64,000 bases of DNA from Rosettibacter primus (GTDB lineage Bacteria; Bacteroidota; Ignavibacteria; Ignavibacteriales; Melioribacteraceae): NCBI RefSeq assembly GCF_036860675.1, contig NZ_JAYKGK010000002.1:186001-250000 (forward strand), given 5' to 3'. The notes below the pieces were generated by a model. That model saw nothing but the letters and a program-made list of their open reading frames with translations, was not told where the DNA came from and made no database searches. Each line of letters starts with the position of its first letter. The stretch's first letter is position 1. The position numbers and the translations under genes are program-made. Positions 1-9,427 of this stretch are shown here, piece by piece.

Positions 1-917
1 AATGGTTTTATCGAATTCCAATGAAGCAGGATACTATCAAGATATTTTTTGCTTTCTTCTTCATTAACTTCTTTATTTGAATTTATCAATCCAGATATAT
101 AAAACAATGCAGCTTCAAATTTCTGAATAATTACACCATCTCTGTCTATCTTTTTAAGAAAATCAATATTTGCATATTGAGCTAATGTTGTCATAGGAAC
201 TTTATTTTTTGAGTAGCCAAGCGCTTCAAAAACAAGTTCATAGAATAACTGCTGCCATACTTCTTTGTTCGAAAAGTCAGAATGCTTGAACTGTCGTTCG
301 TGAAATTTTGGAGTTAATTCGTAAGAGATTGCAGGTTCTTTTATGTTTAATTCTTTCAAAAATTGTAGTTCTTTAAGTCGTTCATAAATTCTTTTGCATT
401 TTTTATTAAATCTTTCTATCCCCAACTTAGTTAAAAATTTTTCTTTTACTTCAAATGGAACAATTCGATTTGCTTCAGAACATTTAAGCAAACTGATTGT
501 ATCTTTCTTATCAACATCTATACTGCTTTTTAATTTTTCTATAGTTTCGTCATGAATTAAATTTGATAAGCAGATTGAAGGGACTTTTCTTCCATTTCTC
601 GTATAAACATAACTATGATTATTTTTATTAGTAAGTGTTACATGAAGAATTACGCTGTTATATTTATTGTCGATATTATGCCCGTGTGTCTTCCAGTCCG
701 AATAATCAATATCAATTTCAACATCACCCACATAAGTAAGATTTCCAATTCTAATTCGAGCATTTTTAAAATCAGGTCCTGCTGAATTTTCGTTGCGGCT
801 ACCTTTGTCGATTATAAAGATATCATCGCCATTATCTGCTTCAATGATTTCATTAAAATGGTGTTTTTGCCAGATTTCGTAAAGAATGCTCTCTTGAATT
901 TTTTGTTCTGAACCCAT
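1..917 (-). CDS. DUF2851 family protein, C-terminus cut by window edge
   Basis: The frame stays open from an ATG at 917 to the left edge, giving about 305 visible residues; an in-frame stop lies at 936-938 just upstream, which fixes this start. The N-terminal part reads like DUF2851, a family of about 420 residues common in Bacteroidota: a GPDF-x-NARIRIG stretch followed by VEIDIDYSDW and NSVILHV. The fold has a restriction-endonuclease-like flavour, but no activity is established for the family and I assign none. The gene follows pyrF in the same direction after 80 bases, so it may be the last gene of the purine/cell-wall/pyrF run. Family assignment is from memory of the pattern and fairly sure; function is unknown. 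Confidence 0.72.
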   Translation of the reverse strand, partial: MGSEQKIQESILYEIWQKHHFNEIIEADNGDDIFIIDKGSRNENSAGPDFKNARIRIGNLTYVGDVEIDIDYSDWKTHGHNIDNKYNSVILHVTLTNKNNHSYVYTRNGRKVPSICLSNLIHDETIEKLKSSIDVDKKDTISLLKCSEANRIVPFEVKEKFLTKLGIERFNKKCKRIYERLKELQFLKELNIKEPAISYELTPKFHERQFKHSDFSNKEVWQQLFYELVFEALGYSKNKVPMTTLAQYANIDFLKKIDRDGVIIQKFEAALFYISGLINSNKEVNEEESKKYLDSILLHWNSIKP

Positions 918-997
918 TGGTCCGTTATATTCTTTTTATTTAGAAAAGAATTGTCTTTGCTACGGCACTTCAAATTAACACAATATTTTTCCAAATG

Positions 998-1813
998 CTA
1001 CTGTTTTCTTTTTAAGCTTTGAATTATAGAATTCATCTTTTCAATTTCACTTCTGATTGTCTCGGGAAACGAACTTGAATTATCACAATAAATTAAAGAA
1101 CGACTAATATTTATCAAATAATTCTGATTATTCGCAGTATCAAATATTTTTACAACATCTTCAAGACTGCCGCCCTGAGCACCTACTCCAGGAAGAAGAA
1201 CAGGCAAATCTCCAAATAGATTTATATTATCTTCCAGTTCTTTCGAGTTTGTTGCACCAAAAACAATCCCGCAATTTTTATTTTGATTCCATTCTTTTAC
1301 CTTTTCAATAATTCTTTGAAAAACAAATTTGTCGTCGTTAAGTTTTAATTTTTCAAAATCCTCTGCTCCTTTATTCGAAGTAAGAGCAAGAATAAAATTA
1401 AGTTTATCCTTAAATTGCAAAAAAGGTTCAAGTGAATCAAAACCCATATAAGGATGTAGAGTAACAGCATCACATTTGAAATAATTAAAAATCGATTCAG
1501 CATACATTTGTGATGTATTTCCTATATCGCCGCGTTTTGCATCACCAATAATCAGTATGTCTTTTGGAATTAATTCAATTGTAGCTAAAAGATTTTCAAT
1601 TCCTAGCAATCCATCTTTTTCATAAAATGCAAAATTTATTTTAAAGGCTGCAGCTGATTCGTATGTATTTTCTATTACAATTTTATTGAATTCAACAACT
1701 GGATTTTTTGAATTTCTTAAATACTCAGGAATTTTATTAAAGACAGTATCAAGTCCAACACAGACATGAAAATTATTATGAATTTTTTGATTTAATTTTT
1801 CCTGTGCAGTCAT
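998..1813 (-). CDS. pyrF: Orotidine 5'-phosphate decarboxylase (type 2)
   Basis: Cytosolic enzyme of the last step of de novo UMP synthesis, converting OMP to UMP and CO2. The 271 residues fit the longer type 2 subfamily rather than the roughly 230-residue E. coli type. The catalytic signature DAKRGD is at residues 91-96, with the substrate-binding GLD near 20-22 and FKIN near 57-60. ATG start; no clear Shine-Dalgarno site. It sits 14 bases after rodA and shares direction with the whole mre cluster. carAB and pyrG, other pyrimidine genes, are elsewhere in the window. Assignment is secure. Confidence 0.95.
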   Translation of the reverse strand: MTAQEKLNQKIHNNFHVCVGLDTVFNKIPEYLRNSKNPVVEFNKIVIENTYESAAAFKINFAFYEKDGLLGIENLLATIELIPKDILIIGDAKRGDIGNTSQMYAESIFNYFKCDAVTLHPYMGFDSLEPFLQFKDKLNFILALTSNKGAEDFEKLKLNDDKFVFQRIIEKVKEWNQNKNCGIVFGATNSKELEDNINLFGDLPVLLPGVGAQGGSLEDVVKIFDTANNQNYLINISRSLIYCDNSSSFPETIRSEIEKMNSIIQSLKRKQ

Positions 1814-1827
1814 AGTTTTATTTAGAA

Positions 1828-3057
1828 TTAAGTATGAAGTTTTCTATTTCTATAAATATTTAATACAATGCCAAGCAAAATCATATTTGACAATAAAGAA
1901 CTTCCACCATAACTCAAAAATGGAAGAGGCAAACCAATAACAGGAGTCAAACCTAAATTCATTCCAATATTAATTGCAAAATGTGAAAATAACAAACTCA
2001 AAAAACCAATGATTATTAGAGCACTAAATTTATCTTTTGCAAGCGAAGATAATTTAAGAAGTCTGATAAAAATTATGAGGAATAGAATTAAAACAATTAT
2101 GCTTCCTAAAAATCCAAATTCTTCACCTATAACACAATAAATAAAATCAGTCCATTGTTCGGGAATAAATCTCAGCTGAGTTTGATTACCCTGCATAAAT
2201 CCTTTGCCCAATAGACCACCTGAACCAATTGCAAGTTTAGCTTGAAGAGCATTATATCCCGAACCAAGGGGGTCGGCAGAAGGGTCTAAAAATGCTGTTA
2301 TTCTTTTTTGTTGGTGAGGTTTAAGAATTTTATATACATAATCGAAAAAGAAACTTGCCCCCAGATTCATCACAAATACTATGATGCTGTTAAAAATATC
2401 TCTTTTGAATAAAAATAAAGCAACAACAACTCCAGCAAGAGATAGAACAAAAGTAAAAGTTCCGAATAGAGAAGCAAAAGTTACTATAACAGGAGAAAGA
2501 ACCACGAACAATCCAAACAAACTTATTCCGCTCCAGTAAATTAATGATAAAGTAATAATTGCAAATACAATTGCAGTGCCTGTATCTGGTTCTAATAAAA
2601 TCAATATTAACGGGACAAAACCAATCATCAATGCAATTCCAATATCCGGGATGTTATTTATATCTCTATCTTTATAAGTTAACCAGTAAGCCAATGCCAA
2701 AATAGTTCCAATTTTAGCAAACTCTGATGGTTGAAAGCCAATAGGACCAAAGTCAAGCCAGCTTTTTGAACCATAAACTGATTTACCTATAAATAAAACA
2801 AGCACCAAAAGAAAAATTGAAGATGCATAAAAAGGAATCGTAAATTTCTTAAATGTTTGTTGTGGAAGTGAATAGATAATCAAAAAAATTATCAGAGATA
2901 CTAATACAAAAAATACTTGCTTGAGAAAATTACCACTTGCAGTTGGATGATTAACTGTAGAACTATATATAGCCACTAATCCTATTGCAATTAGAATTAT
3001 TGCAGGAATAAAAATCATCAAATCAAATTTGTCATTTAACTTATAATCAATTTTCAC
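1828..3057 (-). CDS. rodA: Rod shape-determining peptidoglycan polymerase RodA (SEDS family)
   Basis: Integral membrane glycosyltransferase that polymerises lipid II into glycan strands during cell elongation, working with PBP2. The 409 residues are largely hydrophobic with about ten predicted membrane segments. The family signature PLPFLSYGGSSLL lies near residues 377-390 and the QPSEFAK motif near 110. The start is GTG at 3057, preceded by an AGGA site; the next in-frame Met is residue 14 and would remove a normal family N-terminus. The start overlaps the end of mrdA by 11 bases, implying translational coupling. FtsW is the close paralogue, but linkage to mreBCD and mrdA favours RodA. Confidence 0.93.
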   Translation of the reverse strand: MKIDYKLNDKFDLMIFIPAIILIAIGLVAIYSSTVNHPTASGNFLKQVFFVLVSLIIFLIIYSLPQQTFKKFTIPFYASSIFLLVLVLFIGKSVYGSKSWLDFGPIGFQPSEFAKIGTILALAYWLTYKDRDINNIPDIGIALMIGFVPLILILLEPDTGTAIVFAIITLSLIYWSGISLFGLFVVLSPVIVTFASLFGTFTFVLSLAGVVVALFLFKRDIFNSIIVFVMNLGASFFFDYVYKILKPHQQKRITAFLDPSADPLGSGYNALQAKLAIGSGGLLGKGFMQGNQTQLRFIPEQWTDFIYCVIGEEFGFLGSIIVLILFLIIFIRLLKLSSLAKDKFSALIIIGFLSLLFSHFAINIGMNLGLTPVIGLPLPFLSYGGSSLLSNMILLGIVLNIYRNRKLHT

Positions 3058-4870
3058 TTTTATTCTTTCCTGATTTTACTAATGCACTTATATAAGCAGG
3101 TTTTTCAATTTTGATTTTATCTTTTTTTAAATAAGCTTTAATTATATCTCTTGCTATAGGAGCAGCATTAACACTGCCAAAACCAGCATTTTCTACAATA
3201 ACAGCTATTGCAATCTTAGGATTTTGATATGGTGCAAAACCAATAAAAATTGCATGGTCTTTTCCATGTGGATTTTGAGCAGTTCCAGTTTTTCCGGCTA
3301 TTTCAATATCAGGCATTCTAATGTTGGTTGCAGTTCCTGCTCCATTAACAACACGAAACATTGCTCTTCTTACAATATCAAACGATTTTTTACTTATTCC
3401 TATATCGAAATATTCAGGTTTTACTTCAAAATATTTTCCAGTTTTTGTTTCTATGTAACCTTTTAAGAAATGGGGTTTAGCTGTTCTTCCATAATTAGCA
3501 ATCAACGCAGCATATTGTGCTAATTGAATTGGAGTAACACTCAGTTCTCCCTGACCAATTCCTAAACTTACTAATATCCCCTTAGGCCATCTGTCTTTAC
3601 CAAAAACCTTATCATAATATTCTCTTGTTGGAACAATTCCAGGAGATTCCTCGCTAATATCAACACCTGTTTTTTTCCCAAAGCCTAATTTTTTAGCATA
3701 CTCTGACCATTTATCAATTCCAATTTTTAATGCTAATTGATAATAAAAAGTATTGCATGATTTTTCGATTGAAGTGATTATATCAATACTTCCATGAACA
3801 TGAAGACATTTAAAAAATCTATCTCCATACTGAAAACCGCCACCGCAGTATGCTCTATAGTTTGTATCGATTATTCCTTCTTCAAGCGCTGCTAAGGCTG
3901 AAACCATCTTGAATGTTGAACCAGGAGAATAGATTGACATTGTAGCACGGTTGAACAATGGTTTATTTTCATCTGAGTTTAATTTTTTCCATACTTCATT
4001 TGATGTTACAGTAGCAAACTCTGCAAGGTCATATTGAGGTGAACTTAATAATGCAAGTATTTCACCTGTTGATGGTTCGATTGCAACAACAGCTCCGCGT
4101 TTATCAACAAATAATGATTCTGCTGCCATCTGTGCATCTTTATCAATGGAAAGAACTAAATCGTAACCTTTAATTGCAGGTTTATCATGTTCCCCATTTT
4201 TATAACTGCTAATAATCTTTTGCCGAGAATCTACTAACACATATTGAATCCCTTTTTCACCTCGAAGAAAATCTTCATAAGTTTTTTCAATTCCTACAAA
4301 CCCAATCTCATCACCCATCATATATTTATTCTTTTTTTTCTGAAGCAAATCTGCAGGTATCTCTTTTGTATATCCAAACATATGAGAGCCCATAACACCA
4401 TATGAATAATCTCTCTGAGTTTCAATAACATAATCTACACCGGGAAGTCTACTTGCATTTTCTTCGTACCATGCAATTATTTTAAATGGAATATCTCTTG
4501 CAATTCTCCTCGGAATATAACGTGAATATTGCTGTGTCTGTTTAAGTATTCTATCAATATAACCAGGTTGCACACCCAGAATTGTTTCAATGTATGGAGA
4601 TAATTTTTTATCATATTCAGCAGGTGTGATTCTTAGAGTGAATGTTGGTTTGTTCCCAACAAGTATATTATGATTTCTATCGTAAAGAACACCACGCGGT
4701 GCAATCTGATAAACTGGTTTAACACTGTTTTCGTTTGCTTTGGTTGAATAAGTTTTTTCCTGCAGTATCTGCATATTAAACAATTGCAAAGCCGATATGC
4801 AAAAAAATCCAACTATGATTACAAAAATTATTCTCGCTCTTAATGATGAACCAAAGCCAGAATCGTTCAT
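3047..4870 (-). CDS. mrdA: Penicillin-binding protein 2 (elongation transpeptidase)
   Basis: Periplasmic D,D-transpeptidase cross-linking peptidoglycan during elongation, anchored by one N-terminal membrane helix (about residues 12-31). The order is helix, dimerisation/pedestal domain with RGVLYDRN near 59-66, then the transpeptidase domain with STFK at 318-321 (Ser318 nucleophile), SCN at 371-373 and KTGT at 527-530. The 607-residue length is normal for PBP2. Its start overlaps the mreD stop in an ATGA arrangement and its end overlaps rodA, the usual mreBCD-mrdA-rodA elongasome operon. Class assignment is secure. Confidence 0.95.
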   Translation of the reverse strand: MNDSGFGSSLRARIIFVIIVGFFCISALQLFNMQILQEKTYSTKANENSVKPVYQIAPRGVLYDRNHNILVGNKPTFTLRITPAEYDKKLSPYIETILGVQPGYIDRILKQTQQYSRYIPRRIARDIPFKIIAWYEENASRLPGVDYVIETQRDYSYGVMGSHMFGYTKEIPADLLQKKKNKYMMGDEIGFVGIEKTYEDFLRGEKGIQYVLVDSRQKIISSYKNGEHDKPAIKGYDLVLSIDKDAQMAAESLFVDKRGAVVAIEPSTGEILALLSSPQYDLAEFATVTSNEVWKKLNSDENKPLFNRATMSIYSPGSTFKMVSALAALEEGIIDTNYRAYCGGGFQYGDRFFKCLHVHGSIDIITSIEKSCNTFYYQLALKIGIDKWSEYAKKLGFGKKTGVDISEESPGIVPTREYYDKVFGKDRWPKGILVSLGIGQGELSVTPIQLAQYAALIANYGRTAKPHFLKGYIETKTGKYFEVKPEYFDIGISKKSFDIVRRAMFRVVNGAGTATNIRMPDIEIAGKTGTAQNPHGKDHAIFIGFAPYQNPKIAIAVIVENAGFGSVNAAPIARDIIKAYLKKDKIKIEKPAYISALVKSGKNKSEN

Positions 4871-5355
4871 CTTAATTCCCTTCTTGTATTAAATAAAATT
4901 ACAGGCAAAGCAAAAAATGCAGTATAAAGTCCTGGTAATATACCTCCTTCGAGTATAATATAAAAAATATTCAATTCATCATAAGAACTTGATAAAAGAT
5001 TATATAAAAATGAATTTATTGTTGCCGAGATGAGAACAATTATAATAAATTCATTTGTTGCAGTATTAATTTCTATTTTATTCTCATTGAAAAAATATCC
5101 TGCAATAAATCCAGAGATTGTAAAAGAAAACATAAATGCACCTAATAATCCACCTGAAATTGAATCATATAAAAAGCCAAGCACAAATCCCAACAGTGTG
5201 CCATACATCTGACCATACTTTAATGTAAAAAAACAAATTAAAATAATAATCAGATTAGGAGTAATTGCGTCAATGGATAAAAGTGGCATTACAACAAGCT
5301 GAACTGAAGCAAGCGGAATAAATAATAAAATTGGTTTTAAAAAATTCCAGAACAT
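4867..5355 (-). CDS. mreD: Rod shape-determining protein MreD
   Basis: Small inner-membrane component of the elongasome linking MreC to the cytoskeleton and the PBP2/RodA pair. The 162 residues carry about five hydrophobic segments and a central run resembling MreD (KYGQMYGTLLGFVLGFLYD). Sequence conservation in this family is low, so the call rests on hydropathy, length and position between mreC and mrdA. ATG start 2 bases after the mreC stop; the last bases overlap the mrdA start by four. Confidence 0.88.
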   Translation of the reverse strand: MFWNFLKPILLFIPLASVQLVVMPLLSIDAITPNLIIILICFFTLKYGQMYGTLLGFVLGFLYDSISGGLLGAFMFSFTISGFIAGYFFNENKIEINTATNEFIIIVLISATINSFLYNLLSSSYDELNIFYIILEGGILPGLYTAFFALPVILFNTRRELR

Positions 5356-5357
5356 AA

Positions 5358-6188
5358 TTATTTCTTCAATAAATTCATTTCTAAATTATTAATTTGTTTG
5401 CTTGGGACAATCTTTATTACAAATAAATTGTCTACAGAGTTAATATCAACAAATGGCTTGACACTTAGATTATGAAGCAAACCAATTGGAACAGATTCTC
5501 GTTTAGAAATAATTCCAACAGGAATATGCGGCGGAAATATTGTACTGAAATCAGAAGTAATAATGCTATCTCCAATTTTAACTTCATAAGTTGATGGAAC
5601 ATTTTTAATTATTAACTCATTACCATTCCAGCTTAACACCCCATCGACATTCAATCTTTCAATTGTTACAGCTATATTGAGATTATTATTATACAAAGTT
5701 CTTACAACAGAAAAATTTTTTGAAGTATCTACTACAATTCCAATCAAACCTTTATTATTTATAACGGGCATTCCAATTAAAACTCCATCATAAGAACCTC
5801 GATTGATAATAAAATTTCCTTGAGTTTTATTTACAAGTTTAGAAACGACATCAGCACTTAACAACTGAAATTTGCTTGTATCTTTAAAATTCAGCATTGA
5901 GCGAAGATTATCGTTTTCTAATCCTTGTTTTCTCAGTTTATTTATTTCAAGCATCAATTTAGCATTTTCTTCTTCAAGTTCTTTAAGTGAAAAATCATTT
6001 TTGAGAAATGATAAAGGATAGTTCAGAATTTTATTAAAGAAAGCATAGTTGCCAAATGCAAAAGTTCGAATTTTTTTTATTGCGGGTTTTTCGTTTGTTG
6101 AAAACAGAGATATGCTAATTATTGAAAGGAATACAACTAAAAAGTATTCTTTGAAATTATTTATAATTCTTCTTAAAAATTTTATCAT
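5358..6188 (-). CDS. mreC: Rod shape-determining protein MreC
   Basis: Periplasmic scaffold of the elongasome that binds and activates PBP2. The 276 residues comprise a short cytoplasmic tail, one membrane helix (about 12-31), a Leu/Glu-rich coiled coil (about 67-95) and a C-terminal beta domain containing NRGSYDGVLIGMPVIN, typical of MreC. The start ATG shares one base with the mreB stop (TGATG), so translation is probably coupled. Length is normal for the family. Confidence 0.93.
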   Translation of the reverse strand: MIKFLRRIINNFKEYFLVVFLSIISISLFSTNEKPAIKKIRTFAFGNYAFFNKILNYPLSFLKNDFSLKELEEENAKLMLEINKLRKQGLENDNLRSMLNFKDTSKFQLLSADVVSKLVNKTQGNFIINRGSYDGVLIGMPVINNKGLIGIVVDTSKNFSVVRTLYNNNLNIAVTIERLNVDGVLSWNGNELIIKNVPSTYEVKIGDSIITSDFSTIFPPHIPVGIISKRESVPIGLLHNLSVKPFVDINSVDNLFVIKIVPSKQINNLEMNLLKK

Positions 6189-7213
6189 CAGTAAGTTCTT
6201 TTACGTATAAACACCTTAGAATATTTGTTCATATTTTCGAGTGCTTTGCCTGTTCCACGAACAACAGCAGTTAATGGGTCATCTGCAACATGAACAGGTA
6301 AGTTAGTCTCCATTCTTATTCTCTCATCAAGGCCTTTCAATAAAGCACCTCCACCTGTAAGCATAACGCCACGGTCAAGAATATCAGCTGAAAGTTCTGG
6401 TGGAGTTCTCTCAAGAGTTTGACGTACTGCTTCTACAATTTGAGTAATACTTTCATTTAAAGCTTCTCTAATTTCTACAGAACTAACTTCTGTAGTTTTT
6501 GGTATACCACCAACTAAATCTCTCCCTTTAACTTGAATTGTTATTTCTTCTTTTAAAGGAACAGCAGAACCAACTTCACATTTAATTGCTTCAGCGGTTC
6601 TTTCTCCAATTAACAAATTATAATTTTTCTTAAAGAACTGCATAATTGCATTGTTCATTTCATCCCCTGCAATTCGAATTGATTCTTCATTAACGATACC
6701 GCCAAGTGCAATTACAGCTATTTCTGTAGTGCCCCCGCCAATATCAATAATCATATTGCCAACTGGAGCTTCTACGTCAATGCCAATTCCAATTGCAGCT
6801 GCCATAGGTTCTGCAATCAAATGTACTTCCTTTGCACCTGCATGTTCAGCTGCATCTCTTACGGCTCGTTTTTCAACTTCAGTTACACCACTTGGAACAG
6901 CAATAACAATTCTTTTAGAAGTAAATGAATTGGGAGTTACTTTTTTAATAAAAGCTCGAATCATACCTTCTGCAATTTCAAAATCTGCAATAACACCATC
7001 ACGCATTGGTCTTGTGACTCTTATATCGCGATGTTCTCGCCCCTGCATTTCTTTAGCTTTATTTCCAAGTTCAATAATTCTTTTTGTGTTCCTATCAAAT
7101 GCCACTATTGATGGTTCATTTAACACAATTCCTTTACCTTTGATATAAATTAAAGTATTTGCAGTACCAAGGTCTATTGCAACATCTGTTGTAAATAAAT
7201 CAAATAATCCCAT
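6188..7213 (-). CDS. mreB: Rod shape-determining actin homologue MreB
   Basis: Cytoplasmic, membrane-associated actin-like ATPase that orients elongation complexes. The 341 residues contain the phosphate-1 motif DLGTANTLIY near 14-23, phosphate-2 IDIGGGTTEIAVI in the middle, and the adenosine motif LTGGGALLKGLDE near 285-297. The N-terminal MGLFDLF may act as a membrane-binding amphipathic helix. ATG start 8 bases after purH. It heads mreBCD-mrdA-rodA, but because purN and purH lie immediately upstream the cluster may be transcribed from further back. Confidence 0.97.
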   Translation of the reverse strand: MGLFDLFTTDVAIDLGTANTLIYIKGKGIVLNEPSIVAFDRNTKRIIELGNKAKEMQGREHRDIRVTRPMRDGVIADFEIAEGMIRAFIKKVTPNSFTSKRIVIAVPSGVTEVEKRAVRDAAEHAGAKEVHLIAEPMAAAIGIGIDVEAPVGNMIIDIGGGTTEIAVIALGGIVNEESIRIAGDEMNNAIMQFFKKNYNLLIGERTAEAIKCEVGSAVPLKEEITIQVKGRDLVGGIPKTTEVSSVEIREALNESITQIVEAVRQTLERTPPELSADILDRGVMLTGGGALLKGLDERIRMETNLPVHVADDPLTAVVRGTGKALENMNKYSKVFIRKRTY

Positions 7214-7221
7214 AATTCCTC

Positions 7222-8739
7222 TTAATGTTTAAAATTTCTGATTCCTGTAAAAATCATTGAAATATTTTTTTCGTTAGCTGCTTTAATTACTTCGTCATCT
7301 CGAACAGAGCCGCCAGGTTGTATTACTGCAGTTATTCCGTGTGATGCAATTTCGAGCAAACCATCTGCAAATGGGAAAAATGCATCTGATGCGGCAACTG
7401 CACCATTCAAATCGTGTCCAAATTCTTTTGCTTTCATAGCTGCAATCTTTGCTGAATCTAAACGTGACATTTGACCTGCTCCAACGCCAATTGCTTTTTT
7501 CTCTTTTACAAATACAATTGCATTAGATTTTGTATGCTTGCAAACAACCCATGCCAATTTTAAATCCTCAAGTTCTTTTTCGCTGCATTTTCTTTCGGTT
7601 ACGTATTTTAACATTGATTCATCAAGTTTCGAGTTATCTTTTTCCTGAATAAGTAATCCACCAGGAACACTTTTTACCACTAATTCATCTTTATCAAGAT
7701 TTTTTTTCACTTTAATTAATCTACGATTTTTTTTTGTCTTTAACTTTTCCAATGCATTTACGGAATAAGAAGGAGCACAAATAATTTCTAAAAATATATC
7801 ATTCAATTTTTCTGCTGTATCTTCATCCACTTCTGAATTAAAAGCAACTATTCCTCCAAATGCAGAAATTGGGTCGCATGATAATGCTTTTTCGTATGCA
7901 CTTTTTACATCATTACCAATTGCTGCACCACATGGGTTTGTATGCTTAATAATTGCACAACCATACTTTTCCATTTCAGTTACTAGTTCAACCGCTGCAG
8001 TTAAATCAACAATATTATTATAAGAAAGTTCTTTCCCATGAAGCACTTCAAAATAATCTTCAAAGTTTCCAAATAGATAAGCTTTCTGATGAGGATTTTC
8101 ACCATATCTTAAATCAAAAGAAGATTTATAATTCAATCTAATTTCTTTTTTTGGTTGATTAAACTCTTTCTCAAAATAATTTGCAATTAATGTATCATAA
8201 TATGATGTATATGCAAAAGCAGCATAAGCTAATTTTTCTCTGGTTTCTAAACTGATTTCACCTTTTTTTAATTCATCTAAAAATTCATCGTATTGCTCTG
8301 GGTTTGTAAGCACAGAAACATACTTATAATTTTTTGCAGCAGCACGAATTAAACTTGGTCCCCCAATATCTATATTTTCAATTTTCTCTTCGAGTGAAAT
8401 ATCATCACGATCCACAACTTTAGGGAAAGGATAAAGATTTACACAAACAATATCAATTGGAACTATATTATTTTCTTCTGCTTGAATTTTGTCTGTTTGA
8501 TTATCCCGCCGCATCAATATACCACCGAAAATTTTGGGATTAAGAGTTTTAACTCTTCCCGAAAAAATTTCTGGATAAGAAGTAAATGAACTTATTTCAA
8601 TGCAATCAATTTTGTGTTCTATCAAAAGTTTTGCTGTATTACCAGTGGCAAGTATTTTGTAATTGAGGAGATTTAATTCTTTTGCGAATTCAATAATTTT
8701 AGTTTTGTCAGAAACACTTATTAGAGCTAACTTTTCCAA
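7222..8739 (-). CDS. purH: Bifunctional AICAR transformylase / IMP cyclohydrolase
   Basis: Catalyses the last two steps of de novo IMP synthesis: formylation of AICAR by 10-formyl-THF, then ring closure. The N-terminal MGS-like cyclohydrolase domain covers about residues 1-195 (SGRVKTLNPKIFGG at 60-73). The transformylase domain follows, with RYGENPHQ at 211-218 and the KHTNPCG catalytic segment at 265-271. The start codon is TTG at 8739, supported by a strong Shine-Dalgarno site five bases away and by the family N-terminus LISVSDKT; no nearby ATG fits. It lies 15 bases after purN and 8 before mreB. Confidence 0.96.
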   Translation of the reverse strand: MEKLALISVSDKTKIIEFAKELNLLNYKILATGNTAKLLIEHKIDCIEISSFTSYPEIFSGRVKTLNPKIFGGILMRRDNQTDKIQAEENNIVPIDIVCVNLYPFPKVVDRDDISLEEKIENIDIGGPSLIRAAAKNYKYVSVLTNPEQYDEFLDELKKGEISLETREKLAYAAFAYTSYYDTLIANYFEKEFNQPKKEIRLNYKSSFDLRYGENPHQKAYLFGNFEDYFEVLHGKELSYNNIVDLTAAVELVTEMEKYGCAIIKHTNPCGAAIGNDVKSAYEKALSCDPISAFGGIVAFNSEVDEDTAEKLNDIFLEIICAPSYSVNALEKLKTKKNRRLIKVKKNLDKDELVVKSVPGGLLIQEKDNSKLDESMLKYVTERKCSEKELEDLKLAWVVCKHTKSNAIVFVKEKKAIGVGAGQMSRLDSAKIAAMKAKEFGHDLNGAVAASDAFFPFADGLLEIASHGITAVIQPGGSVRDDEVIKAANEKNISMIFTGIRNFKH

Positions 8740-8744
8740 TTTTA

Positions 8745-8752
8745 CTCCCCTT
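8745..8752 (-). promoter_or_regulatory. Ribosome binding site deciding the TTG start of purH
   Basis: The minus strand reads AAGGGGAG followed by five bases and TTG. It sits in the 15-base gap between purN and purH and supports the non-ATG start. Confidence 0.75.
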
Positions 8753-8754
8753 AA

Positions 8755-9366
8755 TTATTCTAATACTAATACGCGATTATTTTCTATTACAACTTTATTA
8801 TCTGCAAATTTTTCTACAACAAATGGAAGTAGTTCGTGTTCTATTTTCAAAACTCTTTCAGCAATTTCTTCTGGAGATTTAACATCACTAATATCAACTG
8901 CTCTTTGAGCAATTATTTTTCCATTATCATAAATTTTATCCACAAAGTGAACTGTTGCGCCGGATACTTTAGCCGAAGAATTAAATACTGCTTGATGCAC
9001 ATTAATTCCATACATCCCTTTGCCACCAAAAGATGGAAGCAATGCAGGATGGATATTAATTATTTTATTTTCAAAAGCATCTACAAATTCATCAGGAATT
9101 TTCTTAAGAAAACCTGCTAAAACTATCAGTCCCACATTCATTCTTTTCAGTTCATCAATTAAGTTAAAGTAAGTAATAAAATTTTCTTTTTCTTTCGTGC
9201 TGACAAAATAAACCGGTATATTTTTTTCTTCAGCGAATTTAACTGCTGGACAATCTAATTTATCACTTACAATTGCAGCTATTTCTACCTTCGATTTTGG
9301 TACTTTCTCGTAAATAGCCTTTAAGTTTGAACCCCGTCCTGATACAAATACTGCAATTTTTAACAT
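8755..9366 (-). CDS. purN: Phosphoribosylglycinamide formyltransferase (10-formyl-THF dependent)
   Basis: Third step of purine synthesis: transfers a formyl group from 10-formyl-tetrahydrofolate to GAR. The 203 residues match the PurN family: phosphate-binding SGRGSNLKAI at 9-18, catalytic Asn104 and His106 in NIHPALLPSF, and the catalytic Asp143 in VHFVDKIYD. ATG start. Upstream is a 61-base gap to the TPR gene; downstream purH starts after 15 bases, so the two purine genes are certainly co-oriented and probably co-transcribed. Confidence 0.95.
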   Translation of the reverse strand: MLKIAVFVSGRGSNLKAIYEKVPKSKVEIAAIVSDKLDCPAVKFAEEKNIPVYFVSTKEKENFITYFNLIDELKRMNVGLIVLAGFLKKIPDEFVDAFENKIINIHPALLPSFGGKGMYGINVHQAVFNSSAKVSGATVHFVDKIYDNGKIIAQRAVDISDVKSPEEIAERVLKIEHELLPFVVEKFADNKVVIENNRVLVLE

Positions 9367-9427
9367 AAAATTAATCTTACCAAAAATTATCTAATATGAT
9401 ATGAATAATCAATGAAATCATTTAGAA

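Noticed and set aside
812..994. 60-residue minus-strand open frame between pyrF and DUF2851
   Set aside because: It overlaps the DUF2851 start in another frame, has low-complexity Lys/Asn composition and resembles no family.
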